In this document: one piece after another, positions 56,480-63,164 of the stretch
How the letters are laid out: each line of letters begins with the position of its first letter
How positions within the stretch are numbered: position 1 is the first letter of the stretch
Assembly (NCBI RefSeq): GCF_000423305.1
Contig: NZ_AUHS01000011.1
Location: 62,001 to 126,000 of the forward strand
Length of the DNA: 64,000 nucleotides
Reading direction: 5' to 3'
Source of the DNA: Legionella moravica DSM 19234
GTDB taxonomy: Bacteria > Pseudomonadota > Gammaproteobacteria > Legionellales > Legionellaceae
The notes under the pieces: model-generated
What the model was told of the DNA's origin: nothing
What the model saw: the letters and a program-made list of their open reading frames with translations, nothing else
Database searches by the model: none
Made by a program: the position numbers and the translations under genes

Positions 56480-56838
56480 GATCTTATCAATAACGTGTCT
56501 TTGAGAAGTGCGAAATTTTAAAAAATTGCATGATACAGTTATCTATTTGAAATTTCATTCTCTATTTTAGTTCGTCATGTATGATTGAAAGTAGATCATA
56601 ATGACGAGAAAAATATATAATATCATCAGTGAAAATTTTGAAGGTAGCTATTAATAACTACCGTTTGAGGGAAAATGATTCAATCCTTCTGTGTGGTCTT
56701 GGTAAAAAACTGATTTCACATGGAAAAAACACTCTAAATCCATATCCGCTGGTGACTTAGACCAGAAGGCATTTAAAATTGTTAATGAGAATATGGCAAA
56801 ACATATGTATTTAAATCAAATTAAAAGAGTTGCCTAAT
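56480..56838. other. AT-rich intergenic region
   Basis: A 359-base gap between divergent genes with no gene, repeat or recognisable motif found by eye. It must contain promoters for both flanking genes. A weak AAAAGAG ribosome site precedes the gene at 56839. Confidence 0.4.
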
Positions 56839-57909
56839 ATGAAAAAACTTGTGCTGTTATTATCAAGCCTGATTTTTATATTGGGCAATTTAAATGCAAC
56901 CCCTAATAATTTTGATATTTATGGAGTTGGCCCAGAGTTACAGGAACAAATTTTTTCAAAGTGTAAGGAGGAAATTAGTGAGTATGATCATTTAAGTCAA
57001 CAAATCAAATTATCTTTAAAAGTAGATAAACGAATTATCAAAAGACATGAAATTGAAACGTCAATTATTAAGAAAGTGAATACACTTGGAGATTTTAGTG
57101 TAGTTGGCATTTCAACAATCACTTATCCGCAAAATCAAACCACTTATTCAACACTTGATATAGTTCAAAAAAATGACGCCAGTCGACTTCCAAAATCACC
57201 TATTCAGCATGAGAAAAAAACTATAAAAAAATCTGAGGCCTTAAAAAAATTATTTCAAATATGGAACAATTATATTAATCGAACCATAATTTTAATGAAT
57301 CAAAACAAATTTGATATGAAAGTACGATCATGTCCTTTTATTCATTGTACATGGGGCTTTGACAAAGAAGAGCTGAAAAATGATGCACCTGAATTAAAAG
57401 CCGGGTCATCAAAATACAAAGATCAGCTTATCGATATCATTAAATACAGTAATAATGATGAAGAGAGAGGGCAAGCGATTTTCATTCTGGCAAATACCGA
57501 TGATTATCATGAAATTACTCAGCTGATGATAAGCCTAACTAATGATCCTAGTGAACTGGTAAGAAATAATTCTATGAGAGTATTAGGAGCTATTTTGTCA
57601 AAATATGATATCCATGGTTTGGATATACATAATATTCTACTGGCACTAAATTATCCCTATGTTACTGATAGAAATAAAGCCGCTTATGTTTTGTGGGACA
57701 TGGTTCGCAAGGACAAATCCATCCATCGATTAGTAATAAAGGAGTCCGGAAATACTTTAATTAATTTATTAAAATTAAAGCAACCTAATAATCATGATTA
57801 TGCTTTTCTTATTCTTAAAGAAATAAGCCATCAGAACTATTCTGAGCATGATTTCCAACGTTGGCAACAATGGATTGATTTAGAAAATAATAACCTAAAA
57901 AATTCTTAA
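56839..57909 (+). CDS. Exported protein with HEAT-like repeats
   Basis: The 356-aa protein has a signal peptide (MKKLVLLLSSLIFILGNLNA). The second half (about residues 185-345) is a series of helix pairs with the pattern of HEAT/armadillo repeats: DEERGQAIFILANTDD, PSELVRNNSMRVLGAIL, VTDRNKAAYVLWDMV and NNHDYAFLILKEI. HEAT repeats usually bind proteins. The first half has no recognised domain. The ATG at 56839 is chosen over an in-frame TTG at 56830. The gene precedes the broken HlyD-type gene by 17 bases and may be linked with a former secretion locus. Confidence 0.65.
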   Translation: MKKLVLLLSSLIFILGNLNATPNNFDIYGVGPELQEQIFSKCKEEISEYDHLSQQIKLSLKVDKRIIKRHEIETSIIKKVNTLGDFSVVGISTITYPQNQTTYSTLDIVQKNDASRLPKSPIQHEKKTIKKSEALKKLFQIWNNYINRTIILMNQNKFDMKVRSCPFIHCTWGFDKEELKNDAPELKAGSSKYKDQLIDIIKYSNNDEERGQAIFILANTDDYHEITQLMISLTNDPSELVRNNSMRVLGAILSKYDIHGLDIHNILLALNYPYVTDRNKAAYVLWDMVRKDKSIHRLVIKESGNTLINLLKLKQPNNHDYAFLILKEISHQNYSEHDFQRWQQWIDLENNNLKNS

Positions 57910-57926
57910 TTGGGGATAATAATTTT

Positions 57927-58249
57927 ATGGAAAAACAATCCACCTTATTTAGAAAAGAAGTGATGGATAAGCGCCTCAATAGAAACTTAGGTACTTTCCG
58001 AATTAATGTTCCGTTAAATTATCAAATAACAGGTATTTTAACCTTGGTTTTACTTATGATTATTACTTTTTTTATGTTTTGCTGAAACTTCTGAACGATC
58101 TTATATTCGAGGTTCTTTAGATTCAGATGTTGGGGTTATTACGGTTAACTCAGAAGCATCATAAAAGACGTTGAGCAATTAAGAAAACCCATGCAACAAG
58201 TCGCTAATTCTATACTTAAGCATATGATGGAGACGGCGGATATTTGTTA
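57927..58249 (+). pseudogene. HlyD-family secretion (membrane fusion) protein, broken
   Basis: The 5' part encodes FRKEVMDKRLNRNLGTFRIN, then VPLNYQITGILTLVLLMIIT (one membrane segment), and stops at 58085. The frame continues in +1 as AETSERSYIRGSLDSDVGVI then stops at 58164; a further frame reads IKDVEQLRKPMQQ to 58249. The membrane-proximal pattern and ETSERxYIRGxLDSDxG are typical of HlyD/CvaA-like adaptor proteins of ABC peptide or toxin exporters. At least two frameshifts and loss of the coiled-coil and beta-barrel parts make it non-functional. No ABC transporter gene remains. Confidence 0.65.
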
Positions 58250-59185
58250 ATCAAAAAAATTTAATCTCTTGCACCGTTGCTCTAGTAATTCGAGATACTT
58301 TTCCTGCATTGGTTGAGATAAAAAACTGAAACCGATCAGCTCTTGCCATTTTGGTATTACCTGATGGAACTCTTGTACTATTCCATCGATCACGTTCTGG
58401 TTTAATCCTAATTGTTCAATGGCAAAATATTTAAGAAAATCACTCTTTGTTAAATTATTTTTTTTTCCTTTTAGAGGTAAAGCCAGTTCTTCTTTGGTAT
58501 TTTTTTGAGCGATAGTTGAGTTAAGTAAATCATATGCTGGTGATATGGAAATTTTTCTATCCTTAGTAATTAATGAAAAATTTTTTAGATGCATGTCTTC
58601 ATTGCCGATCAGAAAGTTAAACAACGTCAATTTAAATAATTTCACGAATTCAATTTTTGGGAATGTACAAAACTGTTCTATAACTGAAATCACTTTTTCC
58701 ATAGAGCTTTTATATTTTGTATGTCGATCTTCACCCGATAGCTGTGCAAAATCTTCTAAAGCTAACTTTTTTTTATGGCCTATTCGATCAAAGCGTTTAA
58801 TGAAGTAGGTCAAACTGTTGTCTTTGGAATAAACCAAACCATGAATCGGAACTTCAAGGCCAATGGTCTTTGCAAGGGTCATAGTAATGGCTTCATTTTC
58901 AGGCAATTCCGGATAAATATCGCTTTGTGGTTTTAAAATATATTGACCCTTTTGATCAACAATTTCAAAACGACCTTCTTTAATCTTTAGTTTTGCGCTT
59001 AGTTTCTTTTGGACGCCTTGAACAGACATCTTTCCTACTCGAGCAATTGCTTCCTGACGCTGTTCATCAGCACTTAAATCTATAGGACTAAGGTTTTTTA
59101 ATTGAGGAGAAAGCAAATGCAATCCATGTTGCGAATAGTTTTCTTTGTCACTAATCTTTTCATAAGTAATAGGGCAGTGTTTCAT
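58247..59185 (-). CDS. hipT: HipT-type serine/threonine kinase toxin
   Basis: The 312-aa protein is the HipA kinase core without its first subdomain. Features are SVQGVQKKLSAKL (Gly-rich loop region with Ser), YILKPQ (ATP-binding Lys), TYFIKRFDR, SGEDRHTKY and the catalytic loop FNFLIGNEDMHLKNFSLI, then ISPAYDLLNS (metal Asp). HipA/HipT toxins phosphorylate aminoacyl-tRNA synthetases and cause growth arrest. It is the third gene of a hipB-hipS-hipT operon and overlaps hipS by 4 bases. Split HipBST systems have been characterised in E. coli and Legionella. Its length (312 versus about 440 for HipA) fits HipT. Confidence 0.85.
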   Translation of the reverse strand: MKHCPITYEKISDKENYSQHGLHLLSPQLKNLSPIDLSADEQRQEAIARVGKMSVQGVQKKLSAKLKIKEGRFEIVDQKGQYILKPQSDIYPELPENEAITMTLAKTIGLEVPIHGLVYSKDNSLTYFIKRFDRIGHKKKLALEDFAQLSGEDRHTKYKSSMEKVISVIEQFCTFPKIEFVKLFKLTLFNFLIGNEDMHLKNFSLITKDRKISISPAYDLLNSTIAQKNTKEELALPLKGKKNNLTKSDFLKYFAIEQLGLNQNVIDGIVQEFHQVIPKWQELIGFSFLSQPMQEKYLELLEQRCKRLNFFD

Positions 59186-59490
59186 CTTATTTCCTCAATA
59201 GTCACTGCGCCTACAACATCTTGGCCAACTAGTATCAACTGAGCAAAATAGTCATTTTTGTCAATTTTATATTTACGTAATAGTGCTTCAAGCATAATTC
59301 CTTCAGGAAGCAATCCTTCAAAAAAGGGTGGAAATACGTCAAAATCATAGATCTTATTGTTCAACGGCATAGTGAGTGAAACAGGCGCGCCCTGATAATC
59401 ATCAAAGTAAGTAAATTGATATACTCCAGCTTGTAATTCTTCTAATATTCCAGCTTTAATACCATTCACTGATACGTATGCTTTTCTCAT
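59182..59490 (-). CDS. hipS: HipS-type antitoxin (HipA N-terminal subdomain)
   Basis: The 102-aa protein matches the N-terminal subdomain 1 of HipA: FTYFDDYQGAPVSLTMPLN followed by FDVFPPFFEGLLPEG. In tripartite HipBST systems this small protein (HipS) is the antitoxin that neutralises HipT, whereas HipB mainly provides DNA binding. Overlaps of 4 bases with both neighbours (ATGA type) indicate one translationally coupled operon. The separation of this domain from the kinase is natural for HipBST and is not a frameshift: the overlaps and starts are well formed. Confidence 0.8.
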   Translation of the reverse strand: MRKAYVSVNGIKAGILEELQAGVYQFTYFDDYQGAPVSLTMPLNNKIYDFDVFPPFFEGLLPEGIMLEALLRKYKIDKNDYFAQLILVGQDVVGAVTIEEIR

Positions 59491-59714
59491 ATACTATGAT
59501 CCGTTGTTTGAGGAAAAGGCGTTTCAAATTTCATTTGGATATTTAAAACATCGAACACTTTTAGCAAGGTGTTCAAGCGCACCGATTCTTTCCCTTTTTC
59601 AATATCATAGATAACCGTCTTACCGACACCCGCTAACCGTGCTAATTCTTGCTGCGATAAGCCGCTTTGCTTTCGGTAGTAATGGACTAAATTGGCAATC
59701 TCGTTTGTGGGCAT
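59487..59714 (-). CDS. hipB: HipB-type XRE-family DNA-binding protein
   Basis: The 75-aa protein carries one XRE helix-turn-helix: HYYRKQSGLSQQELARLAGV then GKTVIYDIEKGKESVRLNTL. It should bind the three palindromic operators upstream and repress the hipBST operon. The ATG at 59714 is preferred; an ATG at 59735 lies only three bases from operator 1 and inside the likely -10 (TATGAT), so it cannot have a ribosome site on that transcript. Upstream gene of the operon. Confidence 0.85.
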   Translation of the reverse strand: MPTNEIANLVHYYRKQSGLSQQELARLAGVGKTVIYDIEKGKESVRLNTLLKVFDVLNIQMKFETPFPQTTDHSI

Positions 59715-59738
59715 GGAACACCATAAATTAATCATATA

Positions 59739-59899
59739 TTACTGTTATAGCAGTAAAAACGATAGAAATAAATTTATAATTGCATTTTTTTGCATTAATT
59801 AGCTATAAATTACTGCTATGGCGGTAAATTTGATTGATTTCCTGATTTTACCTAAATTTATTTATTAAAAATTCTTGAAAATTACTGTTACCGCGGTAA
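59739..59899. promoter_or_regulatory. Three palindromic operators for hipBST
   Basis: Three 18-bp palindromes of the type TTACTGYTAYVGCRGTAA are found at 59739-59756 (TTACTGTTATAGCAGTAA), 59810-59827 (TTACTGCTATGGCGGTAA) and 59882-59899 (TTACTGTTACCGCGGTAA). Centres are spaced 71 and 72 bases apart, about 7 helical turns. The first overlaps the spacer of the probable hipB promoter (-10 TATGAT on the minus strand). This is the expected setting for HipB autorepression and suggests looping. The rest of 59900-60138 holds no gene. Confidence 0.8.
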
Positions 59900-60138
59900 A
59901 TTTTTGAGGGAATAACAAAAAAGTCATGTTCAGTCTCAAAAATTTGTCCATTATGGATTAAAGGTTCGGCTAATATGGAATATAAGTTCGTTTAAAATGG
60001 AATGAGAATAGATTTCTATGATCAGGTAAAAAACATCGGGACAGAAGAGGGGCAAGTGGGCTCCTCTTATCATTACTGGTCTAATTCGCTGATTTTTTTA
60101 ATTAATACTATATTAAGCACCCGTGGGGTCATCACCCG

Positions 60139-60219
60139 TAGGGTCAGGCCTTGAATTTTGAATTACAACCACTTGCCAATAAAAAACCGGTACAATTCAC
60201 AATTCAAGGCCTGACCCCA
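60139..60219. repeat. 81-bp palindromic repeat, copy C
   Basis: Same unit as copy A, with about three substitutions (TAGGG instead of TGGGG, TTGCCAA, TTCACAA). A partial extra left end CCGTGGGGTCAT lies at 60122-60133, showing a terminal duplication. Flanked by CCCG and TTGATG. Confidence 0.88.
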
Positions 60220-60289
60220 TTGATGGTGCGGAATATTGGGTGTTTTGGCCATTTTTATTATAGAATTGCCTGTATTAACAATGAGTAAA

Positions 60290-61510
60290 TTATAGTTCAT
60301 TTTCATCCAGTAACATTTCTTCCGGAATCCTTATAGATAAATTATGAAGCTGATAATTAATGACTGAATCACAAAAAACGTGATTTAGAAATAAAAGACT
60401 GGGATTTTCCAAAGTGCATCCTTCCTTTTTGGCAAAATAAGCATGTTGATTAAACTCTTCCCACTCTTGTGCTATATGAGGTTTTAAGTCACTGGTGCTC
60501 TGGAGTGCTTCTTTGTAAATGCAAGGAGTGTGTCTTAAATTACCTGAAAATTGAGGGTGAGCAGCAAAATTAGCCAAAAGTATTTGCATCAATGAGTATC
60601 GGCTTAAACGATTTAGGAGTGTTGAGGGGGCTTCTGCTGTTTTTGAGTAATCAATAACTCCTTCGCAAATAATAGCAGTTTCAAATTGAGCGTTGATTTG
60701 TGTGGTAAAACAAAACTCCTTTTTATCAAATGAGGGCATGAAGCCTAAAATAAGTTCATCATGATAATGATGCTGCACATATCGAGAGAGCTTGATGATA
60801 ACTGGAGTATTATCTTGTAATGCACTTAAAAGAATGACTTTGGCTGTTGCATATTGCGGGAGGTAGCTTCGTTTGTGATCATCATAACGAGTTACAAGCA
60901 GTTGATTTAGAATCGTATTGCTAGAAAGTTGGCTTTTCTTTTGAATAAAATGGCATGACATCGCAGAGAGTTCTTTTTGAGCACTGGAAACCAGTGATTT
61001 GATTTTATTATGGACCAGACCCAGAGTATTCAATGCTTCCAGACATGTTTTTTCATGAAGCATAAAAGAGGTAGATGGGAATTGCTTTTTAGTTAATGTC
61101 AGCACATGTGACAAAAAAACAAATTTAATATCAAAAAGAAACGCCTCATCTAGCTCGGTATAGAGATGGTTCTCTTGAAGATAGTCTTCAATCGTTTGCT
61201 TGGTATGTTCGCTAATAGGAGGTAATGTATTAATTTTTTCTATAAGTTCTTCTATGGTTTGGATAAGTACTTCCCATTGATGCCAATTATTGTTTTTTTG
61301 GTACTTATGAACCATATGCCATAGAGTAAATGCTCTGATATGACACGCATTCTCACAAACCAGAGGATCAAGGGCATACAGTTCTTTGTTTATAAACAGT
61401 TGCGCAGATTGTTGGCATAGTTTAAAAAGGTTTGTTAAGGTTTCTTTAGGAAAATTAATCAGTTTATGAAGAAAGTCGTGAGGGAAAATAGAAATGAGGT
61501 TTGGCGGCAT
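60290..61510 (-). CDS. Large hypothetical protein, effector candidate
   Basis: The 406-aa protein has no signal peptide, membrane segment or recognised domain. It is mostly helical, with a Leu/Gln-rich first half, and ends in an acidic stretch (RIPEEMLLDENEL). Legionella Dot/Icm substrates often have a Glu-rich C-terminal signal, so it could be an effector; this is speculative. It lies alone between repeat copies C and the IS21 remnant. No PmrA-type box was seen upstream. Confidence 0.6.
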   Translation of the reverse strand: MPPNLISIFPHDFLHKLINFPKETLTNLFKLCQQSAQLFINKELYALDPLVCENACHIRAFTLWHMVHKYQKNNNWHQWEVLIQTIEELIEKINTLPPISEHTKQTIEDYLQENHLYTELDEAFLFDIKFVFLSHVLTLTKKQFPSTSFMLHEKTCLEALNTLGLVHNKIKSLVSSAQKELSAMSCHFIQKKSQLSSNTILNQLLVTRYDDHKRSYLPQYATAKVILLSALQDNTPVIIKLSRYVQHHYHDELILGFMPSFDKKEFCFTTQINAQFETAIICEGVIDYSKTAEAPSTLLNRLSRYSLMQILLANFAAHPQFSGNLRHTPCIYKEALQSTSDLKPHIAQEWEEFNQHAYFAKKEGCTLENPSLLFLNHVFCDSVINYQLHNLSIRIPEEMLLDENEL

Positions 61511-61673
61511 AATGAATTATCCATAATTACACGGACTGGTATTGTATAAAAATATTACACAAAAATCAATTAATCAGCACGATTGATTAATTTTTTAGGC
61601 TCTCATTAAACGACCACATTTTGATACTCCAAATAGAGTAGGGAGATGTCTTGTGTAGTAATATTCTTTTTTA

Positions 61674-61835
61674 TCAGATACTTGAGAGAAGAGCATATAA
61701 ATTAGATACAGTTCCCGAACTGATATTGAGGCTTCGCCCAACATCACGGTTACTAAGCTCTTGTTCATGCTGTCGAAATACACCTTGAGTTTTTCGAATA
61801 CTTAATAGTCTCTCGATGATCTCACCTTGGGTCAC
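61674..61835 (-). pseudogene. IS21 IstA transposase, N-terminal remnant
   Basis: On the minus strand from a GTG start an open frame of 53 codons reads SIRKTQGVFRQHEQELSNRD then VGRSLNISSGTVSNLYALL. This is the N-terminal helix-turn-helix of IS21-family IstA. The catalytic region is missing. The IS terminal repeats lie just upstream, so the fragment is the left end of an IS21 element. Confidence 0.6.
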
Positions 61836-61979
61836 AAGACGAGTATTCTATTAACGGAATCACTGATAAAATGCTCCGGAATTGGTGATCAAGTAACGCC
61901 ATAATCACTGATCAAGTGTTTCCAGAATCTACGATTAAATACGGCTGGAGTTGGTGATCATTTCATTCCGGAATACACA
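61836..61979 (-). mobile_element. Left end of IS21-type element with multiple terminal repeats
   Basis: TTGGTGATCA occurs at 61882-61891 and 61951-61960, with a related inverted form TCACTGATCA at about 61904, each next to a CCGGAAT or CCAGAAT motif. Several ordered terminal repeats are a typical feature of IS21 ends. It directly precedes the IstA remnant and abuts the integrase fragment at 61980, so the IS inserted into an older integrase gene. Confidence 0.5.
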
Positions 61980-62045
61980 GACAGGCAAGATTTACTTGGG
62001 CATCGTTCAGGAAGGATTACAACTCACTATTCTTCAGCTGCACAA
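61980..62045 (+). pseudogene. Tyrosine integrase C-terminal scrap
   Basis: A 22-codon stretch reads DRQDLLGHRSGRITTHYSSA. HRSGRITTHYS contains the conserved H and the catalytic-Tyr region of phage-type integrases (LGHxxxxxTxxYxH pattern). It is cut on the left by the IS21 end and on the right by repeat copy D. It shows that an integrase once stood here, perhaps for the element at tRNA-Pro. Confidence 0.55.
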
Positions 62046-62048
62046 CCG

Positions 62049-62129
62049 TGGGGTCAGGCCTTGAATTTTGAATTACAACCACTTGCTAATAAAAAACCGG
62101 TACAATTCATAATTCAAGGCCTGACCCCA
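62049..62129. repeat. 81-bp palindromic repeat, copy D
   Basis: Same 81-bp unit as copy A, apparently identical. Flanked by CCG on the left and TTGATG on the right, with an additional partial right end CTGACCCCATTGATG at 62136-62150. It overlaps the 3' end of the membrane protein gene 62073-62840 and supplies its last codons. Confidence 0.9.
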
Positions 62130-62840
62130 TTGATGCTGACCCCATTGATGTTCAGCTATATTGGGATAGTTAAGGCGAATAATATTATTATATTCTTCTT
62201 CATTACTGTATTTATAGCTCGCTTCGTCTTCCCACAATAAATTCATTAAATTTAAGAGAGTTTTAATACTCGATTCAGCTACATAATCTAAAGGTTTAAC
62301 CTTTGGTATTAGACCGGGGGTTGCAACTATTGGAGGTCTTACCAGGGCTTTATCAAAGGATGAAGCATTGTCTCTTCCTGTAAAATACAAAGGAGATTTA
62401 GTACTAATAAATTCATAGAGATCATGCGCAAGGTATCGTTTATAAATTTTTAATAGCTCCTTATCTGCAAGTGTACTAATTTTTTCTTCTAATGGTATAA
62501 GCATTTCAGTGATTTTTGCTGCAGTAACCCAGCAAACGCGGCGTGCGGGTTTATCAGATTTTAAATAATCAACTATTGATACTGATGTTTCCTTATATTT
62601 GTCTAGATAAAATCTTGAGGTGGATAGAATATCATTTTTATTATTTCTATAAGCCTGGTATGTGATTGCTGAGGCAGCAAAAAAAGCAGCGCTGCATGTA
62701 AATGAATCAAAGTTATCCATTGGAAAAAGAAGTCCTTGGCTAATTGCAACAATGCCGGACAAACTTAAAAAAACGGTTGAGATTAGAGGGAGAAACCTTA
62801 ATAAGGTACTAATTTTTTTGCATTTAGAGTGAAAGTGCAT
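62073..62840 (-). CDS. Membrane protein with repeat-encoded C-terminal tail
   Basis: The 255-aa protein has two membrane segments in the first 65 residues (LLRFLPLISTVFLSLSGIVA and FDSFTCSAAFFAASAITYQA) and a soluble helical domain to about residue 228. The last 27 residues (NIAEHQWGQHQWGQALNYEL then YRFFISKWL) are coded by repeat copy D and its partial duplication, so the original end is lost. The function is unknown. Confidence 0.6.
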   Translation of the reverse strand: MHFHSKCKKISTLLRFLPLISTVFLSLSGIVAISQGLLFPMDNFDSFTCSAAFFAASAITYQAYRNNKNDILSTSRFYLDKYKETSVSIVDYLKSDKPARRVCWVTAAKITEMLIPLEEKISTLADKELLKIYKRYLAHDLYEFISTKSPLYFTGRDNASSFDKALVRPPIVATPGLIPKVKPLDYVAESSIKTLLNLMNLLWEDEASYKYSNEEEYNNIIRLNYPNIAEHQWGQHQWGQALNYELYRFFISKWL

Positions 62841-62961
62841 TACAACCTTAAGACTAAAGAATTGAATTGCTGTTGTTGCTAGTTGTTATCTGTGAGTGCC
62901 CCATCAGTGCCCCTCAGAGGTCTTAAATTTATTCGAAATACTCGTAACTACTTGATTTTAT

Positions 62962-63003
62962 TGGTGGGCCCACTAGGACTTGAACCTAGGACCAACGGAT
63001 TAT
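62962..63003 (-). tRNA. tRNA 3'-end fragment (attachment site), tRNA-Ile2(CAT)-like
   Basis: On the minus strand a 42-base stretch ends in the 3' half of a tRNA: ATAATCCGTTGGTC, T arm CTAGG-TTCAAGT-CCTAG and the 3' acceptor strand TGGGCCC-A-CCA. The anticodon-loop remnant and T arm fit tRNA-Ile2(CAT) best. The 5' half is absent, so it is not a functional tRNA. Such fragments are created when an element integrates into a tRNA gene. It is probably the att site of the element whose integrase follows at 63165; the intact tRNA should lie beyond the right end of the window. Confidence 0.7.
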
Positions 63004-63164
63004 TAGTCTGTAAAATACGGGTTTTAGCACGTTTTATCAAATTTTAAATTCTTTAAAAACCTTTTAAAATCAACGTTTATAAGCCATAATTTGCCATATT
63101 GAAATTTATTTAGTTTTAAATAAAGTGTCTACATGGCGTCTACATGGGATTTTAGAGGTGTATT

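Noticed and set aside
58247-59490. hipS and hipT as a frameshifted hipA
   Set aside because: The 4-base start/stop overlaps and sizes match the natural split HipBST design.
53529-62961. CRISPR array made by the repeated units
   Set aside because: The four 81-bp repeats are unevenly spaced by hundreds to thousands of bases with genes between, and no cas genes are present.
62962-63003. Functional tRNA gene
   Set aside because: Only the 3' half is present; the D arm and 5' acceptor strand cannot be found next to it.
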